Positions 42,557-52,177 of a stretch of 64,000 bases of DNA are shown piece by piece. The first letter of the stretch is position 1, and every line of letters starts with the position of its first letter. The position numbers were made by a program, and so were the translations under genes. The notes under the pieces are model-generated. The model ran no database searches. It was not told the origin of the DNA and worked only from the letters and a program-made list of their open reading frames with translations. Origin of the DNA: Paenibacillus amylolyticus (GTDB taxonomy: Bacteria; Bacillota; Bacilli; Paenibacillales; Paenibacillaceae); the NCBI RefSeq assembly GCF_003719335.1, contig NZ_RIAS01000005.1:62001-126000 (forward strand). Reading direction: 5' to 3'.

Positions 42557-42600
42557 AAAAGCCGCTCTCAGGCCAGGAATGGCGCTGAAGCGGCTTTTTA
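42557..42600 (+). terminator. Terminator of the P450 gene
   Basis: A perfect 10-bp stem (AAAAGCCGCT with AGCGGCTTTT), T runs on both strands. Confidence 0.85.
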
Positions 42601-42672
42601 TGCTTATTATGGTTTGCGATGAGTGTGTGGAACGGTATGCTCTTCTACAATATTTCTGTTCCTATAGAACAT

Positions 42673-43893
42673 TTAAGTCGTTTTTGATTCCTCCATACGG
42701 ACAGGTGTTTTGTACAATTTGAATCGAACCCATACCATATTGAGCAATAGTAGGCCGCCGGATACGATAAAGAGTCCCTCAATACCTATGAAGCCGGCGA
42801 GGAATCCGCCAATGACTGCGCCCAGCATATTACCGAGAGCAAGTGTGCTTGTGTTAAAACTGAATGCCCGGCTAATCATGTTATCAGGGGAATACCCCCG
42901 AATCAATGCGTTTACGCTTGGAAGCAAGCCGCCCATAAATATCCCCATCACAAAGCGAACAAGGATGAGTTGCCACACCGTTTGCACGAAAGCTTGCGGA
43001 ATAAGCATGATCCCGGTTCCGATCAGTGAAAAAGTGAGGACTCGGTGTGATCCAATCCGGTCACTGAGTTTTCCGAGTACCGGAGACATCGCCATATTGG
43101 ATATCCCTGTAACTGCACCGACCATACCTGCCCAGAAGGCTACGTCCACTGCGGTTCCATGCAGTTTTTGTACATATATGGGCAAGAGCGACATCGGACT
43201 GATCATTGCAAATTGCAGCAGGAACGTCACAGCGAATAGTGCCGGCAGCTGAGGTAATTTGCTAAGCTCCTTCAAACCGGATAATACCGATTGATCTGGC
43301 AACTTGGCAGCTTTTTCACGGTCGAACGTCTCCCTTACGAGGAACATCGCAAGCATAGAAGCTACAAAGATGAGCCCGCCTGTAATGTAGAAAATAGGAC
43401 GGAACCCCACCGCATCCGCAAGCAGGCCGCCAATAAGTGGACCCAAAATCGTACCTGCCACCTGACCGGACTGGCTGATCCCCATCGCAAACCCCATACG
43501 ATCCTTTGGCGTTGTGCCTGAGATCAGAGCAACAGCTGCAGGGTTGAAGCCAGAGATGGTTCCGTTCAGCAAGCGCAATAAGAGAAGTTGCCAAGGGTTT
43601 TGCACGAGACCCATCAATGCGATAACAACAGCCATACCGAAGCCGGAGCGAAGCAGCATAATTTTTCGTCCGTATTTATCCGACAACTTGCCCCAGAGCG
43701 GCTGAAACAAAAAAGAGGTGAGGAAATTGGCTGCAAAAATAAATCCGGCCCAAATTCCAATTTCGTGCTCACCTACAACGCCCAGATCTCTGGCAAGAAA
43801 CAGCGACAGAAAAGGCGTAATCATGGTCATGCCTGCATTGACCAGGAATTGTCCAAACCAAAGCACAATGAGATTGACTTTCCACGTTTTCAA
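42673..43893 (-). CDS. MFS multidrug exporter, DHA1 type
   Basis: The 406-residue protein has twelve hydrophobic segments and DHA1 motifs: GKLSDKYGRKIML (motif A, about residues 68-80), and the second-half counterpart GKLSDRIGSHRV. Motif C is represented by GPLIGGLLADAVGFR. Drug-exporting relatives include Bacillus Bmr/YttB-like proteins. TTG 43893 is preferred as the start because AAAGGAAGTG lies upstream; the frame continues to TTG 43935 with no ribosome site. It converges with the P450 gene and has no obvious regulator beside it. Confidence 0.85.
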   Translation of the reverse strand: MKTWKVNLIVLWFGQFLVNAGMTMITPFLSLFLARDLGVVGEHEIGIWAGFIFAANFLTSFLFQPLWGKLSDKYGRKIMLLRSGFGMAVVIALMGLVQNPWQLLLLRLLNGTISGFNPAAVALISGTTPKDRMGFAMGISQSGQVAGTILGPLIGGLLADAVGFRPIFYITGGLIFVASMLAMFLVRETFDREKAAKLPDQSVLSGLKELSKLPQLPALFAVTFLLQFAMISPMSLLPIYVQKLHGTAVDVAFWAGMVGAVTGISNMAMSPVLGKLSDRIGSHRVLTFSLIGTGIMLIPQAFVQTVWQLILVRFVMGIFMGGLLPSVNALIRGYSPDNMISRAFSFNTSTLALGNMLGAVIGGFLAGFIGIEGLFIVSGGLLLLNMVWVRFKLYKTPVRMEESKTT

Positions 43894-44096
43894 AGTGCTT
43901 TCACTTCCTTTCAAAGATTTTTCTGTAATTCTCAAAAAAAGCGATTCTTTTATTATATCACAAATGGCATATCCATGAGGGGTGTAACGAATGTCATAGT
44001 ATTGTCACTTGGAACACATCCCCATATGGTTGTTACGGCTGTATAAAAAGGGCATAATGGTAGTTATGAGTCCAAAAACTATTGGAGGCTTCTTAC

Positions 44097-45161
44097 ATGA
44101 GCTATAATGATCGACTGATTCGGGCTAGTTTCAAACAGCAGGTTGACCGTGTGCCGGTATGGTATATGCGCCAGGCTGGACGTTACGATCCTGAATATCG
44201 CAAAATTAAAGAAAAGTACTCCTTGCTCGAAATATGCCAGCAACCTGAACTGGCGGCTGAAGTTACACTCATGCCTGTACGTAAGCTGGGTGTGGATGCG
44301 GCTATTTTGTATTCCGATATTATGAATCCGGTTGCTTCGCTTGGCATTGATTTTGACATTGTAAAAAATATAGGTCCGGTGATTGATAACCCCATTCGTT
44401 CGGCTGCCGATGTAGATCGTCTACGTCCCATCGATGTGGAAGGGGACTTGTCTCACATTCTGGAAACCATTCGTATTTTGGACAAGGAACTTGACGTTCC
44501 GCTAATTACATTTGCAGGGGCTCCGTTTACGATTGCAAGTTATCTGATTGAAGGTCAACCTTCCAAAGGATATATTCGAACCAAAACGATGATGTACAGT
44601 GAGCCGGAAGTGTGGCACAAACTGATGCAGAAGCTTGGCGATATGGTCATTACATATATTCGTGCTCATATCGCAAATGGCGGTAAGGCATTTCAGTTAT
44701 TTGACAGCTGGGTAGGGGCGCTCTCTCCCAAAGATTTCAAAACGTATGTGCTTCCAACGATTACTCGTATCTTTACCGAATTATCTGATTTGAATGTACC
44801 GAAAATCTATTTCCCTGGAGTGGCCTCAGGTGAGTTGTTGCCAACCCTGCAGGATTTGCGGGCGAATGTCATCGGACTTGACTGGAGAGTTTCCATATCA
44901 GAAGGTCGTAGGCGCTTGGGCGGGAAATTTGCGGTGCAGGGTAATCTGGATCCGTACATCCTGACTGCCCCAATGGAATTAATCAAAGAACAGGCGAAAG
45001 CAATCATAGATGAAGGGATCAAGGACCCGGGTTATATTTTCAATCTGGGACATGGCTTGTTCCCGGAAGCTTCTCTTGATAAATTAAAAGAACTCACAGC
45101 TTATATTCATGAATATTCAACAGAAGCTTTGAAGACGGGAGTGACGGTTAGCAATGACTAA
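44097..45161 (+). CDS. hemE: Uroporphyrinogen decarboxylase
   Basis: The 354-residue enzyme converts uroporphyrinogen III to coproporphyrinogen III. It has VPVWYMRQAGRYDPEYR (the N-terminal signature with the Arg pair), the metal-free active-site region AAILYSDIMNPV, PLITFAGAPFTIASYLIEG, and the C-terminal FNLGHGLFPEA. ATG 44097 lies 9 nt after GGAGG; the in-frame TTG 44082 is part of that site. It is the first gene of the hemE-hemH-hemY cluster and overlaps the next by 8 bp. Confidence 0.97.
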   Translation: MSYNDRLIRASFKQQVDRVPVWYMRQAGRYDPEYRKIKEKYSLLEICQQPELAAEVTLMPVRKLGVDAAILYSDIMNPVASLGIDFDIVKNIGPVIDNPIRSAADVDRLRPIDVEGDLSHILETIRILDKELDVPLITFAGAPFTIASYLIEGQPSKGYIRTKTMMYSEPEVWHKLMQKLGDMVITYIRAHIANGGKAFQLFDSWVGALSPKDFKTYVLPTITRIFTELSDLNVPKIYFPGVASGELLPTLQDLRANVIGLDWRVSISEGRRRLGGKFAVQGNLDPYILTAPMELIKEQAKAIIDEGIKDPGYIFNLGHGLFPEASLDKLKELTAYIHEYSTEALKTGVTVSND

Positions 45162-46104
45162 TACTGTAGGCGTACTGGTGATGTCATATGGCACACCTGA
45201 AAATATGGAAAGTGTTGAGGCGTATTACACACATATCCGCAGAGGGCGTCCGCCTGAGCCGGAACAGCTGAAAGAACTGAAAGATCGCTATGAAGCGATT
45301 GTTGGCGGCGTGTTCCCTTTGCGCGAGAACACAGATAACCAGGTGAGAAACCTTCAGGAGACGTTGCAAAAGGATGAGCGTCGCGGCGAGGTTGGATTCC
45401 GCTGTTATCAAGGACTGAAACATGCTTATCCTTTTATTGAGGATGGTGTGGAACAGATGGCGAAAGATGGCATTAAGAACGCTATTGGCATTGTGCTTGC
45501 GCCCCATTTCTCCACCATGAGTGTAGGCAGTTATATTAAACGTGCACGAGAAAAAGCCGAAGAACTTGGTATCCAGATGTCCTTTATTGAAAGTTATCAT
45601 TTGCATCCGAAGCTCATTCAGGCTCTTTCTACGCGAGTAAGTGCTAAGCTTGATGCATTCGAGGAAGCGGGAGCGAAACGCGGAGATGTTAAGGTACTGT
45701 TTAGTGCTCATAGTCTGCCCGCACGCATTGTTGACATGGGTGATCCTTATCCGAATCAATTGCTGGAAACTTCCGAGGCCATTGCTTCCCGAGTGGGGAT
45801 TGCCAACTGGCAGTTTACTTGGCAAAGTGCTGGGCGGACTGCTGAACCTTGGCTCGGCCCGGATATTCTGGATACACTCCAAGAGCTTTCGCGCGAACAA
45901 GTGGAAGATGTGCTCGTAGCTCCAATCGGTTTCGTCTCGGATCATCTGGAAGTATTGTATGATCTCGACATTGAAGCCAAAGCGATTGCTAAAGAAATGG
46001 ACATGCGGTTGATGCGCATTGATTCGCTTAATAGTGATCCGTTGTACATGGAGACATTGAGCGATTCTATTATTAGCCAATGGCAGCAAGGGTCTGATAA
46101 CTAA
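45154..46104 (+). CDS. hemH: Coproporphyrin ferrochelatase
   Basis: The 316-residue protein has LVMSYGTPEN, VLAPHFSTMSVGSYI (active-site His) and VLFSAHSLPARIVDMGDPYP, then APIGFVSDHLEVLYDLD with the conserved His/Glu pair. It inserts Fe2+ into coproporphyrin III in the Gram-positive haem pathway (also called CpfC). It lacks any C-terminal Fe-S extension. The start overlaps hemE by 8 bp and the end overlaps hemY by 1 bp (TAATG), so the three are translationally coupled. Confidence 0.96.
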   Translation: MTNTVGVLVMSYGTPENMESVEAYYTHIRRGRPPEPEQLKELKDRYEAIVGGVFPLRENTDNQVRNLQETLQKDERRGEVGFRCYQGLKHAYPFIEDGVEQMAKDGIKNAIGIVLAPHFSTMSVGSYIKRAREKAEELGIQMSFIESYHLHPKLIQALSTRVSAKLDAFEEAGAKRGDVKVLFSAHSLPARIVDMGDPYPNQLLETSEAIASRVGIANWQFTWQSAGRTAEPWLGPDILDTLQELSREQVEDVLVAPIGFVSDHLEVLYDLDIEAKAIAKEMDMRLMRIDSLNSDPLYMETLSDSIISQWQQGSDN

Positions 46105-47531
46105 TGGAAGACAAGAAAAGACGTATTGTTATTGTCGGCGGGGGCCTGACAGGCCTCAGCGCGGCATTTTATATCCGCAAGCATTACAGGGAAGCTGGTT
46201 TTGAACCCGCGATTACCTTGCTTGAGAAGAGTTCGTCTATGGGCGGCATGATCGAAACGCTGCATCGGGACGGATTTGTAATCGAGAAAGGTCCTGACTC
46301 TTTCCTGGCTCGTAAAACAGCGATGATTGATCTGGCAAAGGAACTGGAGATGGATCATGAACTCGTCAGCCAAAACCCGGAGTCGAAAAAAACATATATT
46401 ATGCAGCGCGGTAAGCTTCATCCCATGCCAGCGGGTCTGGTGTTAGGCATCCCGACAGAACTGAAGCCTTTTCTGAAAAGCGGGCTGGTCTCTCCGGCGG
46501 GCAAGCTGCGAGCGCTGATGGATTTTATTATTCCACCCAAGCGTACAACAGAGGATGAATCTCTCGGTTATATGATTGAGCGCAGGCTTGGCTCAGAAGT
46601 GCTGGAAAACCTGACTGAACCGCTTCTGGCGGGCATTTATGCAGGAGATATGCGAAAGCTCAGCCTACAAGCGACGTTCCCGCAGTTTGGAGAGGTGGAG
46701 CGGGATTATGGCAGTTTAATCCGAGGCATGATGACAGGACGTAAACCGACTGAGACACATACAGGCACCAAACGGAGTGCGTTCCTGAACTTCCGTCAGG
46801 GGTTGCAAAGTCTTGTGCATGCGCTTGTCCATGAGCTTCATGATGTGGACCAGCGTTTGAATACGGGCGCCCAATCCTTGGAGCGTGTGGATGAACGTAA
46901 CGCCAGATATCGGGTTGCACTCGATAACGGACAATTTTTGGAGGCAGATGACGTTGTAATCACCGTGCCGACTTATGTGGCTTCTGGGCTTCTAAAACCG
47001 CATGTGGATACATCGGCGCTGGATGCAATCAATTATGTATCTGTTGCTAATGTCGTTCTGGCCTTTGAGAAAAAAGAAGTGGAACATGTCTTCGACGGTT
47101 CAGGGTTCCTGGTGCCACGTAAAGAGGGACGTAATATTACGGCCTGCACGTGGACATCTACCAAATGGCTGCATACCAGCCCGGACGACAAAGTCTTGCT
47201 TCGTTGTTATGTGGGCCGCTCTGGAGATGAACAGAATGTGGAGCTTCCGGATGAGGCGCTTACGGAGCTAGTCATGAAAGATCTAAGAGAAACGATGGGT
47301 ATTCAAGCAACGCCGATTTTCTCCGAGATTACTAGATTGCGTAAATCAATGCCGCAGTATCCTGTCGGCCATCTTCAGCATCTTGCTAACCTTCGTAAAG
47401 AGCTTGGAGAAAAAATTCCGGGTGTTTACATTGCAGGGGCTGGTTATGAGGGTGTGGGATTACCGGACTGTATCAGACAAGCGAAAGAAATGTCCATACA
47501 GGCCTCCGCACAGCTGACCTCGACGAACTAA
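46104..47531 (+). CDS. hemY: Coproporphyrinogen III oxidase, FAD-dependent (HemY/CgoX)
   Basis: The 475-residue flavoprotein begins RRIVIVGGGLTGLSAAFYI (FAD dinucleotide fold), with MGGMIETLHRDGFVIEKGPDSFLARK and the C-terminal GVYIAGAGYEGVGLPDCI flavin-binding signature. In Firmicutes HemY oxidises coproporphyrinogen III to coproporphyrin III for HemH. The next enzyme, HemQ/ChdC, is not in this window. ATG overlaps the hemH stop by one base. Confidence 0.95.
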   Translation: MEDKKRRIVIVGGGLTGLSAAFYIRKHYREAGFEPAITLLEKSSSMGGMIETLHRDGFVIEKGPDSFLARKTAMIDLAKELEMDHELVSQNPESKKTYIMQRGKLHPMPAGLVLGIPTELKPFLKSGLVSPAGKLRALMDFIIPPKRTTEDESLGYMIERRLGSEVLENLTEPLLAGIYAGDMRKLSLQATFPQFGEVERDYGSLIRGMMTGRKPTETHTGTKRSAFLNFRQGLQSLVHALVHELHDVDQRLNTGAQSLERVDERNARYRVALDNGQFLEADDVVITVPTYVASGLLKPHVDTSALDAINYVSVANVVLAFEKKEVEHVFDGSGFLVPRKEGRNITACTWTSTKWLHTSPDDKVLLRCYVGRSGDEQNVELPDEALTELVMKDLRETMGIQATPIFSEITRLRKSMPQYPVGHLQHLANLRKELGEKIPGVYIAGAGYEGVGLPDCIRQAKEMSIQASAQLTSTN

Positions 47532-47550
47532 GAGTATGAATTATAGATCC

Positions 47551-47596
47551 GCCGTCTCCAATGTAGCAGCATCTACAAAAGGGGCGGCTTTTTTTA
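47551..47596 (+). terminator. Terminator of the haem cluster
   Basis: GCCGTCTCC faces GGGGCGGC in an imperfect stem (GCCG/CGGC ends) followed by TTTTTTT. Confidence 0.7.
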
Positions 47597-47669
47597 TAGG
47601 ATGTACATCCAGAATATGCTTGATATAATGGTAAGCATATGGATCTATTGTTAAGAAGAGGAGTTGCTT

Positions 47670-49076
47670 ATGTATCCCCCAAGGTCACAGCGAAGCTCGG
47701 AAAAGAAAAAAGTAAGACGAACCCGTAATACAAAAATCAGGATTGTAAATGTAATATTAATTCTAGCAATTGGTCTTATCGGCTTATATTACCTCTTGAA
47801 CACACGTGAACAGCAACCTTCCCAGCCTGCCAATTCAGAGGTTGTACAGCAGGATCCGCCCTCAGGGGTGAACGATAAGGGTGGGGATGCATTGAACCAG
47901 CCCGAACCTGACGCTGATTCAGCTGAATCACCGGATAAAGATGCTGCTTCGGTAGATGGGAAACCAAATGCAAAGCCGGACGATGCTGTAAACAACCCTG
48001 AATCGGGTACGGGCGAAACATCGGGGGCAGGTAGCGAGAAGCCGGCAACCGGAACAAAGCCTGCAAATACTGGCAAGGGGAACTCGGGTAAGACAGATGG
48101 TGATAAGGGAACTCCTTCAACGTCTGATTCATCCAAGGATGTCACCATTCATTTTGTTGGCGACATTCAATTTTCCGGAAAAATTGCAGAATTGCTGGAG
48201 AAGAACGGATACGATTATCCATTTGCCAAGCTTGGCTCTATGTTTCAGAGTGACGATTTAACGATCGGTAATCTGGAGACTCCGGTGACCCATGGTGGTA
48301 CGGGGGCTGCGGATAAAACCTATGTTTACAAATCCTCGCCCAAAGCGTTGCAAGCTATGTCTGCGGCAGGGTTTGATGCCGTTAACCTGGCAAACAATCA
48401 CATTCTGGATCAAGGTGTGGAAGGGCTCGTCGATACGTTAACGTATCTTAATGATTACGGTATCGCACATGCTGGTGCGGGTATGAATGGTACGGAGGCT
48501 TATGAACCTGCCTATTTTGAGCGCAAAGGCATGAAAATTGCTTTGCTTGGTTTCAGTCGGGTCGTTCCTGTAGCTAGCTGGAAGGCAGACGGGAATCGGG
48601 CTGGTGTAGCGGAAGCGTATGACTCTACAAGAGCGATCGCAGCGATTCAGTCTGCGCGTAAGAAGGCCGATCTGGTTATCGTCGTCGCGCATTGGGGGGA
48701 AGAGCGTGTGAGTACCCCTAATGCCGATCAAACGAGGCTGGCGCATGAGTTTGTGGATGCGGGTGCTGATCTGATTATTGGCGGTCACCCTCATGTTTTG
48801 CAAGGGCTTGAGTACTACAAAGGCAAATGGATTGCATATAGTACGGGGAATTTTATTTTTACGAGATCGACGAATGAAGAAACGTGGAAAACAGCTGTCT
48901 TTCAGGCGCGTTGCAGTCGCGAAGCGGTGTGCAGTATGAAGGTGATTCCGTATGAAGCGGCTCTTGGGCAGGCTGTGCCAATGCTTGATGAGGCGAACCG
49001 ACTTCTGCTGGAGCAGATGTCTAAGATGTCATCAGGCGTTCGAGTGAACGCAGATGGAACTGTAGTGCCTAACTAA
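47670..49076 (+). CDS. CapA-family metallophosphatase-like membrane protein
   Basis: The 468-residue protein has a basic cytoplasmic start (about 1-28; KKKVRRTRNTKIRIV), one membrane helix (about 28-46), a disordered region of about 110 residues rich in Pro, Ser, Asp and Gly (about 50-155), and a CapA/PgsA domain (about 158-430). Domain motifs are VTIHFVGDIQFSG, TIGNLETPVT, DAVNLANNHILDQG, VVAHWGEE and IIGGHPHVLQG. CapA proteins take part in poly-gamma-glutamate or polysaccharide assembly; no other capsule genes are present, so the role here is open. ATG 47670 follows AGAGGAG; TTG 47664 in frame is unlikely. Confidence 0.88.
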   Translation: MYPPRSQRSSEKKKVRRTRNTKIRIVNVILILAIGLIGLYYLLNTREQQPSQPANSEVVQQDPPSGVNDKGGDALNQPEPDADSAESPDKDAASVDGKPNAKPDDAVNNPESGTGETSGAGSEKPATGTKPANTGKGNSGKTDGDKGTPSTSDSSKDVTIHFVGDIQFSGKIAELLEKNGYDYPFAKLGSMFQSDDLTIGNLETPVTHGGTGAADKTYVYKSSPKALQAMSAAGFDAVNLANNHILDQGVEGLVDTLTYLNDYGIAHAGAGMNGTEAYEPAYFERKGMKIALLGFSRVVPVASWKADGNRAGVAEAYDSTRAIAAIQSARKKADLVIVVAHWGEERVSTPNADQTRLAHEFVDAGADLIIGGHPHVLQGLEYYKGKWIAYSTGNFIFTRSTNEETWKTAVFQARCSREAVCSMKVIPYEAALGQAVPMLDEANRLLLEQMSKMSSGVRVNADGTVVPN

Positions 49077-49103
49077 GTAGCGTTTTGCTGAGGAGAGATG
49101 ATG

Positions 49104-49856
49104 ATGAACAATCTATGTGTAGCCCATCGTGGATTTTCTTCCATTGCACCAGAGAATACGATGGCCGCATTTAATATGGCGATGGAAAGACCGGAAGTCC
49201 AATGGATGGAACTGGATGTGCAGTTATCACGGGACGGCGTTCCTGTAGTGATCCATGATTTCACACTGGAGCGTACGACGAATGGTAAAGGGCGAGTTAA
49301 GGATACCGATTGGTCTATCTTGAAACAACTGGATGCAGGATCATGGAAAGGCAAGAACTACACAGGCGAGCGTATACCTTCCCTGAGCGAACTCTTGGAT
49401 CGTTCCTGCGGCAAAGTTCGATTAAATATTGAATTGAAAACACAAGGAGACATGTATCCCGGTCTGCCTGCAGCGGTGATTCACGAAATCAGAAAAAGAC
49501 ATATGCAACATGATGTTGTCATCACATCGTTTGAGCCAGCTGCATTGGTTGAAGTGAAAAAGCTTGCTCCTGAGTTAGAAACGGGTCTTATCATTGATGC
49601 CAAACCAGGGGATTTGCTTGCGGTACTCCAACAAATGCATTGTACGTTCCTCTCCATCGGATACACCAATGTAGACAAAGCGTTAATGAACGAAATGAAT
49701 GCTGCAGGCATTCGAGTGATGGCGTGGACAGTAGATGACAAGGCAAGTATGAAAAAGCTGGCTGCGATCGACCCAGATGTAATGATATGTACGAATCGTC
49801 CTGATGTCTGGGAAGACGCGTTTCAGGAGACGAGTAGCCGCTTTTTCAGACCTTAA
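49104..49856 (+). CDS. Glycerophosphodiester phosphodiesterase
   Basis: The 250-residue protein has the GDPD signatures: VAHRGFSSIAPENTMAAF (first catalytic His, HRG), ELDVQLSRDGVPVVIHDFTLERTT (E-x-D and HD), and INLEL-like VRLNIELKTQG. It hydrolyses glycerophosphodiesters to glycerol-3-phosphate. There is no signal peptide. Three ATGs in a row (49098, 49101, 49104) are possible; the last is best spaced from GAGGAG. It starts 27 bp after the CapA-like gene and may be co-transcribed. Confidence 0.93.
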   Translation: MNNLCVAHRGFSSIAPENTMAAFNMAMERPEVQWMELDVQLSRDGVPVVIHDFTLERTTNGKGRVKDTDWSILKQLDAGSWKGKNYTGERIPSLSELLDRSCGKVRLNIELKTQGDMYPGLPAAVIHEIRKRHMQHDVVITSFEPAALVEVKKLAPELETGLIIDAKPGDLLAVLQQMHCTFLSIGYTNVDKALMNEMNAAGIRVMAWTVDDKASMKKLAAIDPDVMICTNRPDVWEDAFQETSSRFFRP

Positions 49857-49929
49857 GGTAAACTGAAGTTGAACGAACAAACGAAGCAATGAACGAAGTA
49901 ATGAATCCAGTAAAGGTGGTTACAACTCT

Positions 49930-50562
49930 ATGTTGACGAATATTCGCAATGTATATTGTGTAGGACGAAACTATAAGCTTCATGCGGAGGAACTGGGTAA
50001 TGCCGTTCCGGATGAACCGATGATTTTTATGAAGCCTTCTCATGCAGTTGTGCCATTGAACGGAGAGTACTTAGAATTGCCAGCTTCTAAAGGCGAAGTT
50101 CATTATGAGGCTGAATTGGTGATTCGCATTGGTCAGGATTACAAGCCAGGAGTGGGTGTCGATGAGCTGGTCGATGCCTATGCATTTGGTATTGATTTTA
50201 CGTTGCGTGATGTACAGACAGTGATTAAGAAAAAAGGACACCCGTGGACGGCTGCCAAAGGATTTAAAAATGCTGCACCCATCACACCCTTTCAGACATT
50301 TCCTGGAGCAGCGGCGCTTCTCGAAAAAGATTTCACCTTGACAAAGAATGGTGTTCAGGTTCAGCGAGGCAATATCGTCAACATGATCTTCAGTTTGCAG
50401 GATATTGTGGATTATGTAGGTCATCATTATGGCCTCGGGCCGGGGGATATCATTTTCACAGGTACACCTGAGGGAGTGGGAGCTGCGCAGCCGGGAGATG
50501 TGCTTGAGCTGGCATGGGCCGGTGAATCATTAGGAGCATGTACGATCAAGGCAGCGGAGTAA
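49930..50562 (+). CDS. Fumarylacetoacetate hydrolase-family protein
   Basis: The 210-residue protein has the FAH C-terminal domain: FMKPSHAVVPLNG, VHYEAELVIRIGQD (metal-binding Glu residues), YAFGIDFTLRDVQ, KGFKNAAPI and PGDIIFTGTPEGVGAAQPGD. Members hydrolyse or decarboxylate acylpyruvates or oxaloacetate enol forms. AAGGTGG precedes ATG 49930. It is downstream of GDPD by 73 bp, and the physiological substrate is not clear. Confidence 0.92.
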   Translation: MLTNIRNVYCVGRNYKLHAEELGNAVPDEPMIFMKPSHAVVPLNGEYLELPASKGEVHYEAELVIRIGQDYKPGVGVDELVDAYAFGIDFTLRDVQTVIKKKGHPWTAAKGFKNAAPITPFQTFPGAAALLEKDFTLTKNGVQVQRGNIVNMIFSLQDIVDYVGHHYGLGPGDIIFTGTPEGVGAAQPGDVLELAWAGESLGACTIKAAE

Positions 50563-50636
50563 TTGAATCAACGCTGTAAGCCGCAAGGTGAATTGCTATA
50601 GAGCACAAACACGAATCAAAACAGTTTCGTGTTGAC

Positions 50637-50664
50637 AGGAGGGGCGTAATTGCGCTCCTTTTTG
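50637..50664 (+). terminator. Terminator of the FAH-family gene
   Basis: AGGAG-rich arm pairs with CTCCT around a GCG-containing loop, followed by TTTTTG. Confidence 0.65.
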
Positions 50665-50710
50665 CGTTGCGCTGCCTTGAAGTTTTTAATACATCGAAGC
50701 GAAATTTGAA

Positions 50711-51115
50711 TTAGATATATGCTCTGTTCGCACTCTCTGCGATCAACTCCGCAATTTCCATGGACTGAAGAGCGTGTTGCTCAGAACTGATACTGCCGCT
50801 AGCAAGGCGCTCATCCAGTTGTGTCTGGAGCTGTTTGATCTGAATGGCAACGACCTTTGCTAAATCACCCCCGCTACTCTCTGCAATCGTTCGTAACGAA
50901 TGCCCTTGATACAGCTTCTCCGCCAGTTCCTCTTCGGAAGCCTGATTCAGTGCACCCAGCAGATCATCATCTTCATTCTCATTGCTGTTATCCAGGTCGA
51001 CAATAGACCATTTGGGTTCGGGAATGGGGGAGATGGTTGATTTACTCCATGCGGAGCCTGCGAAAGACATCGTTACAATCATTGTACCTAGTATAAAAAC
51101 CCTTTTCATATTCAT
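50711..51115 (-). CDS. Secreted hypothetical protein, 134 aa
   Basis: ATG 51115 with AGGAG 10 nt upstream gives a signal peptide (MNMKRVFILGTMIVTMSFAG, cleavage near SAWS). The mature part has an acidic stretch (LDNSNENEDDDLL) and then an amphipathic helical region (SEEELAEKLYQGHSLRTIAE, DLAKVVAIQIKQLQTQLDER) that suggests a small helical domain, possibly a coiled coil. The reading frame extends to 51169, but without a ribosome site. The family is not recognised. Confidence 0.7.
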   Translation of the reverse strand: MNMKRVFILGTMIVTMSFAGSAWSKSTISPIPEPKWSIVDLDNSNENEDDDLLGALNQASEEELAEKLYQGHSLRTIAESSGGDLAKVVAIQIKQLQTQLDERLASGSISSEQHALQSMEIAELIAESANRAYI

Positions 51116-51353
51116 CGTTATTATGCTCCTTGTTTTGTGTTGTGTATGAACCGAATTGTAGTTGTTCAATTGATCTTGTTGGTTGAGCTAGCCTTATTGT
51201 AACTCCGAAACCTGAAGTAAAACTTAAAAATGAATTAGGATTTGTCTAGCTGCATGTTCAGTTTCTGCTTTGGTGTCAAACCGTGGTATAATTAACATTC
51301 AAAAATATATAAACGTCATGTGAACGGTATTGATGTCACATGCAGGAGAACCT

Positions 51354-52163
51354 ATGGATTGGATTATTGGTGCTGTGTGCGCTTCTCTGGTAGCGGGGGC
51401 CGCTTATGCAAAGAGATCGCTAACCCTGTCTGGATGCCTTGCCGCAATCCTGATGGGTACGATATATTACGGGGCAGGCAATCTGTTCTGGTTTGGCACA
51501 CTGTTATTATTTTTCATCACGTCAACGCTGCTTTCCAGGTTTCGCAAAGACCGCAAGCAGGAGATGGAGAAGTCTTATGCCAAGACAGGTAATCGGGATG
51601 CCGGGCAAGTGATGGCTAATGGCGGTATAGGTATGCTGTTATGTCTGGCAAACTGGATCATGCCGCATCCAGCGTGGTTGTATGCTTTTATCGGGGTTAT
51701 GGCAACAGTCACCTCAGACACATGGGCAACCGAAATCGGAAGCCTCAGTCGCAAGCCTCCTCGCTCTGTACTCACATGGAAGATACTAACCCCCGGAGCC
51801 TCGGGAGGTGTTTCTTTATTAGGGAGTTCAGCTGCTGCACTTGGCGGTATTGTCATTGGTGTGGGGGCATTTGTTTTTGCGTCGATTAGCGGATTGGAAC
51901 AAACAGGCTGGTTCGGCTGGACCTTGGTTGGACTGATCGGTGGGCTAGCAGGAGCGTTCGCGGATTCCTATCTTGGTGCAACCGTGCAAAAGATGTATCG
52001 TTGCACAGTATGTGGCCGAGAAGTTGAAGTTCATGAACATTGTGGTCAGCCAACATTACAGGCTCGGGGCTGGACCTGGATGAGTAATGATCTGGTCAAT
52101 GTGCTTAGTTCTGTGATTGGTGCATGTATAGCTATAGGTTTAGGTAGTATTTTGGCGTTGTAA
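51354..52163 (+). CDS. DUF92 (TMEM19-like) integral membrane protein
   Basis: The 269-residue protein has about six hydrophobic segments and the family motifs KRSLTLSGCLAAILMGTIYY, KTGNRDAGQVMANGG, ATVTSDTWATEIGSLS and KPPRSVLTWKILTPGASGGV. DUF92 proteins include the phytyl-phosphate kinase VTE6 and prokaryotic relatives, so a CTP-dependent prenyl-phosphate kinase role is possible. A CxxC...C pair (CTVCGREVEVHEHC) near residue 220 is a notable extra. ATG 51354 has AGGAG upstream. It precedes the TetR gene by 14 bp. Confidence 0.88.
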   Translation: MDWIIGAVCASLVAGAAYAKRSLTLSGCLAAILMGTIYYGAGNLFWFGTLLLFFITSTLLSRFRKDRKQEMEKSYAKTGNRDAGQVMANGGIGMLLCLANWIMPHPAWLYAFIGVMATVTSDTWATEIGSLSRKPPRSVLTWKILTPGASGGVSLLGSSAAALGGIVIGVGAFVFASISGLEQTGWFGWTLVGLIGGLAGAFADSYLGATVQKMYRCTVCGREVEVHEHCGQPTLQARGWTWMSNDLVNVLSSVIGACIAIGLGSILAL

Positions 52164-52177
52164 GGAGGGGATACAGG

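Noticed and set aside
45184..46089. 301-codon open frame antisense to hemH
   Set aside because: It covers the hemH coding region on the other strand, has no ribosome site and its composition (His/Arg/Phe rich) is that of an antisense shadow.
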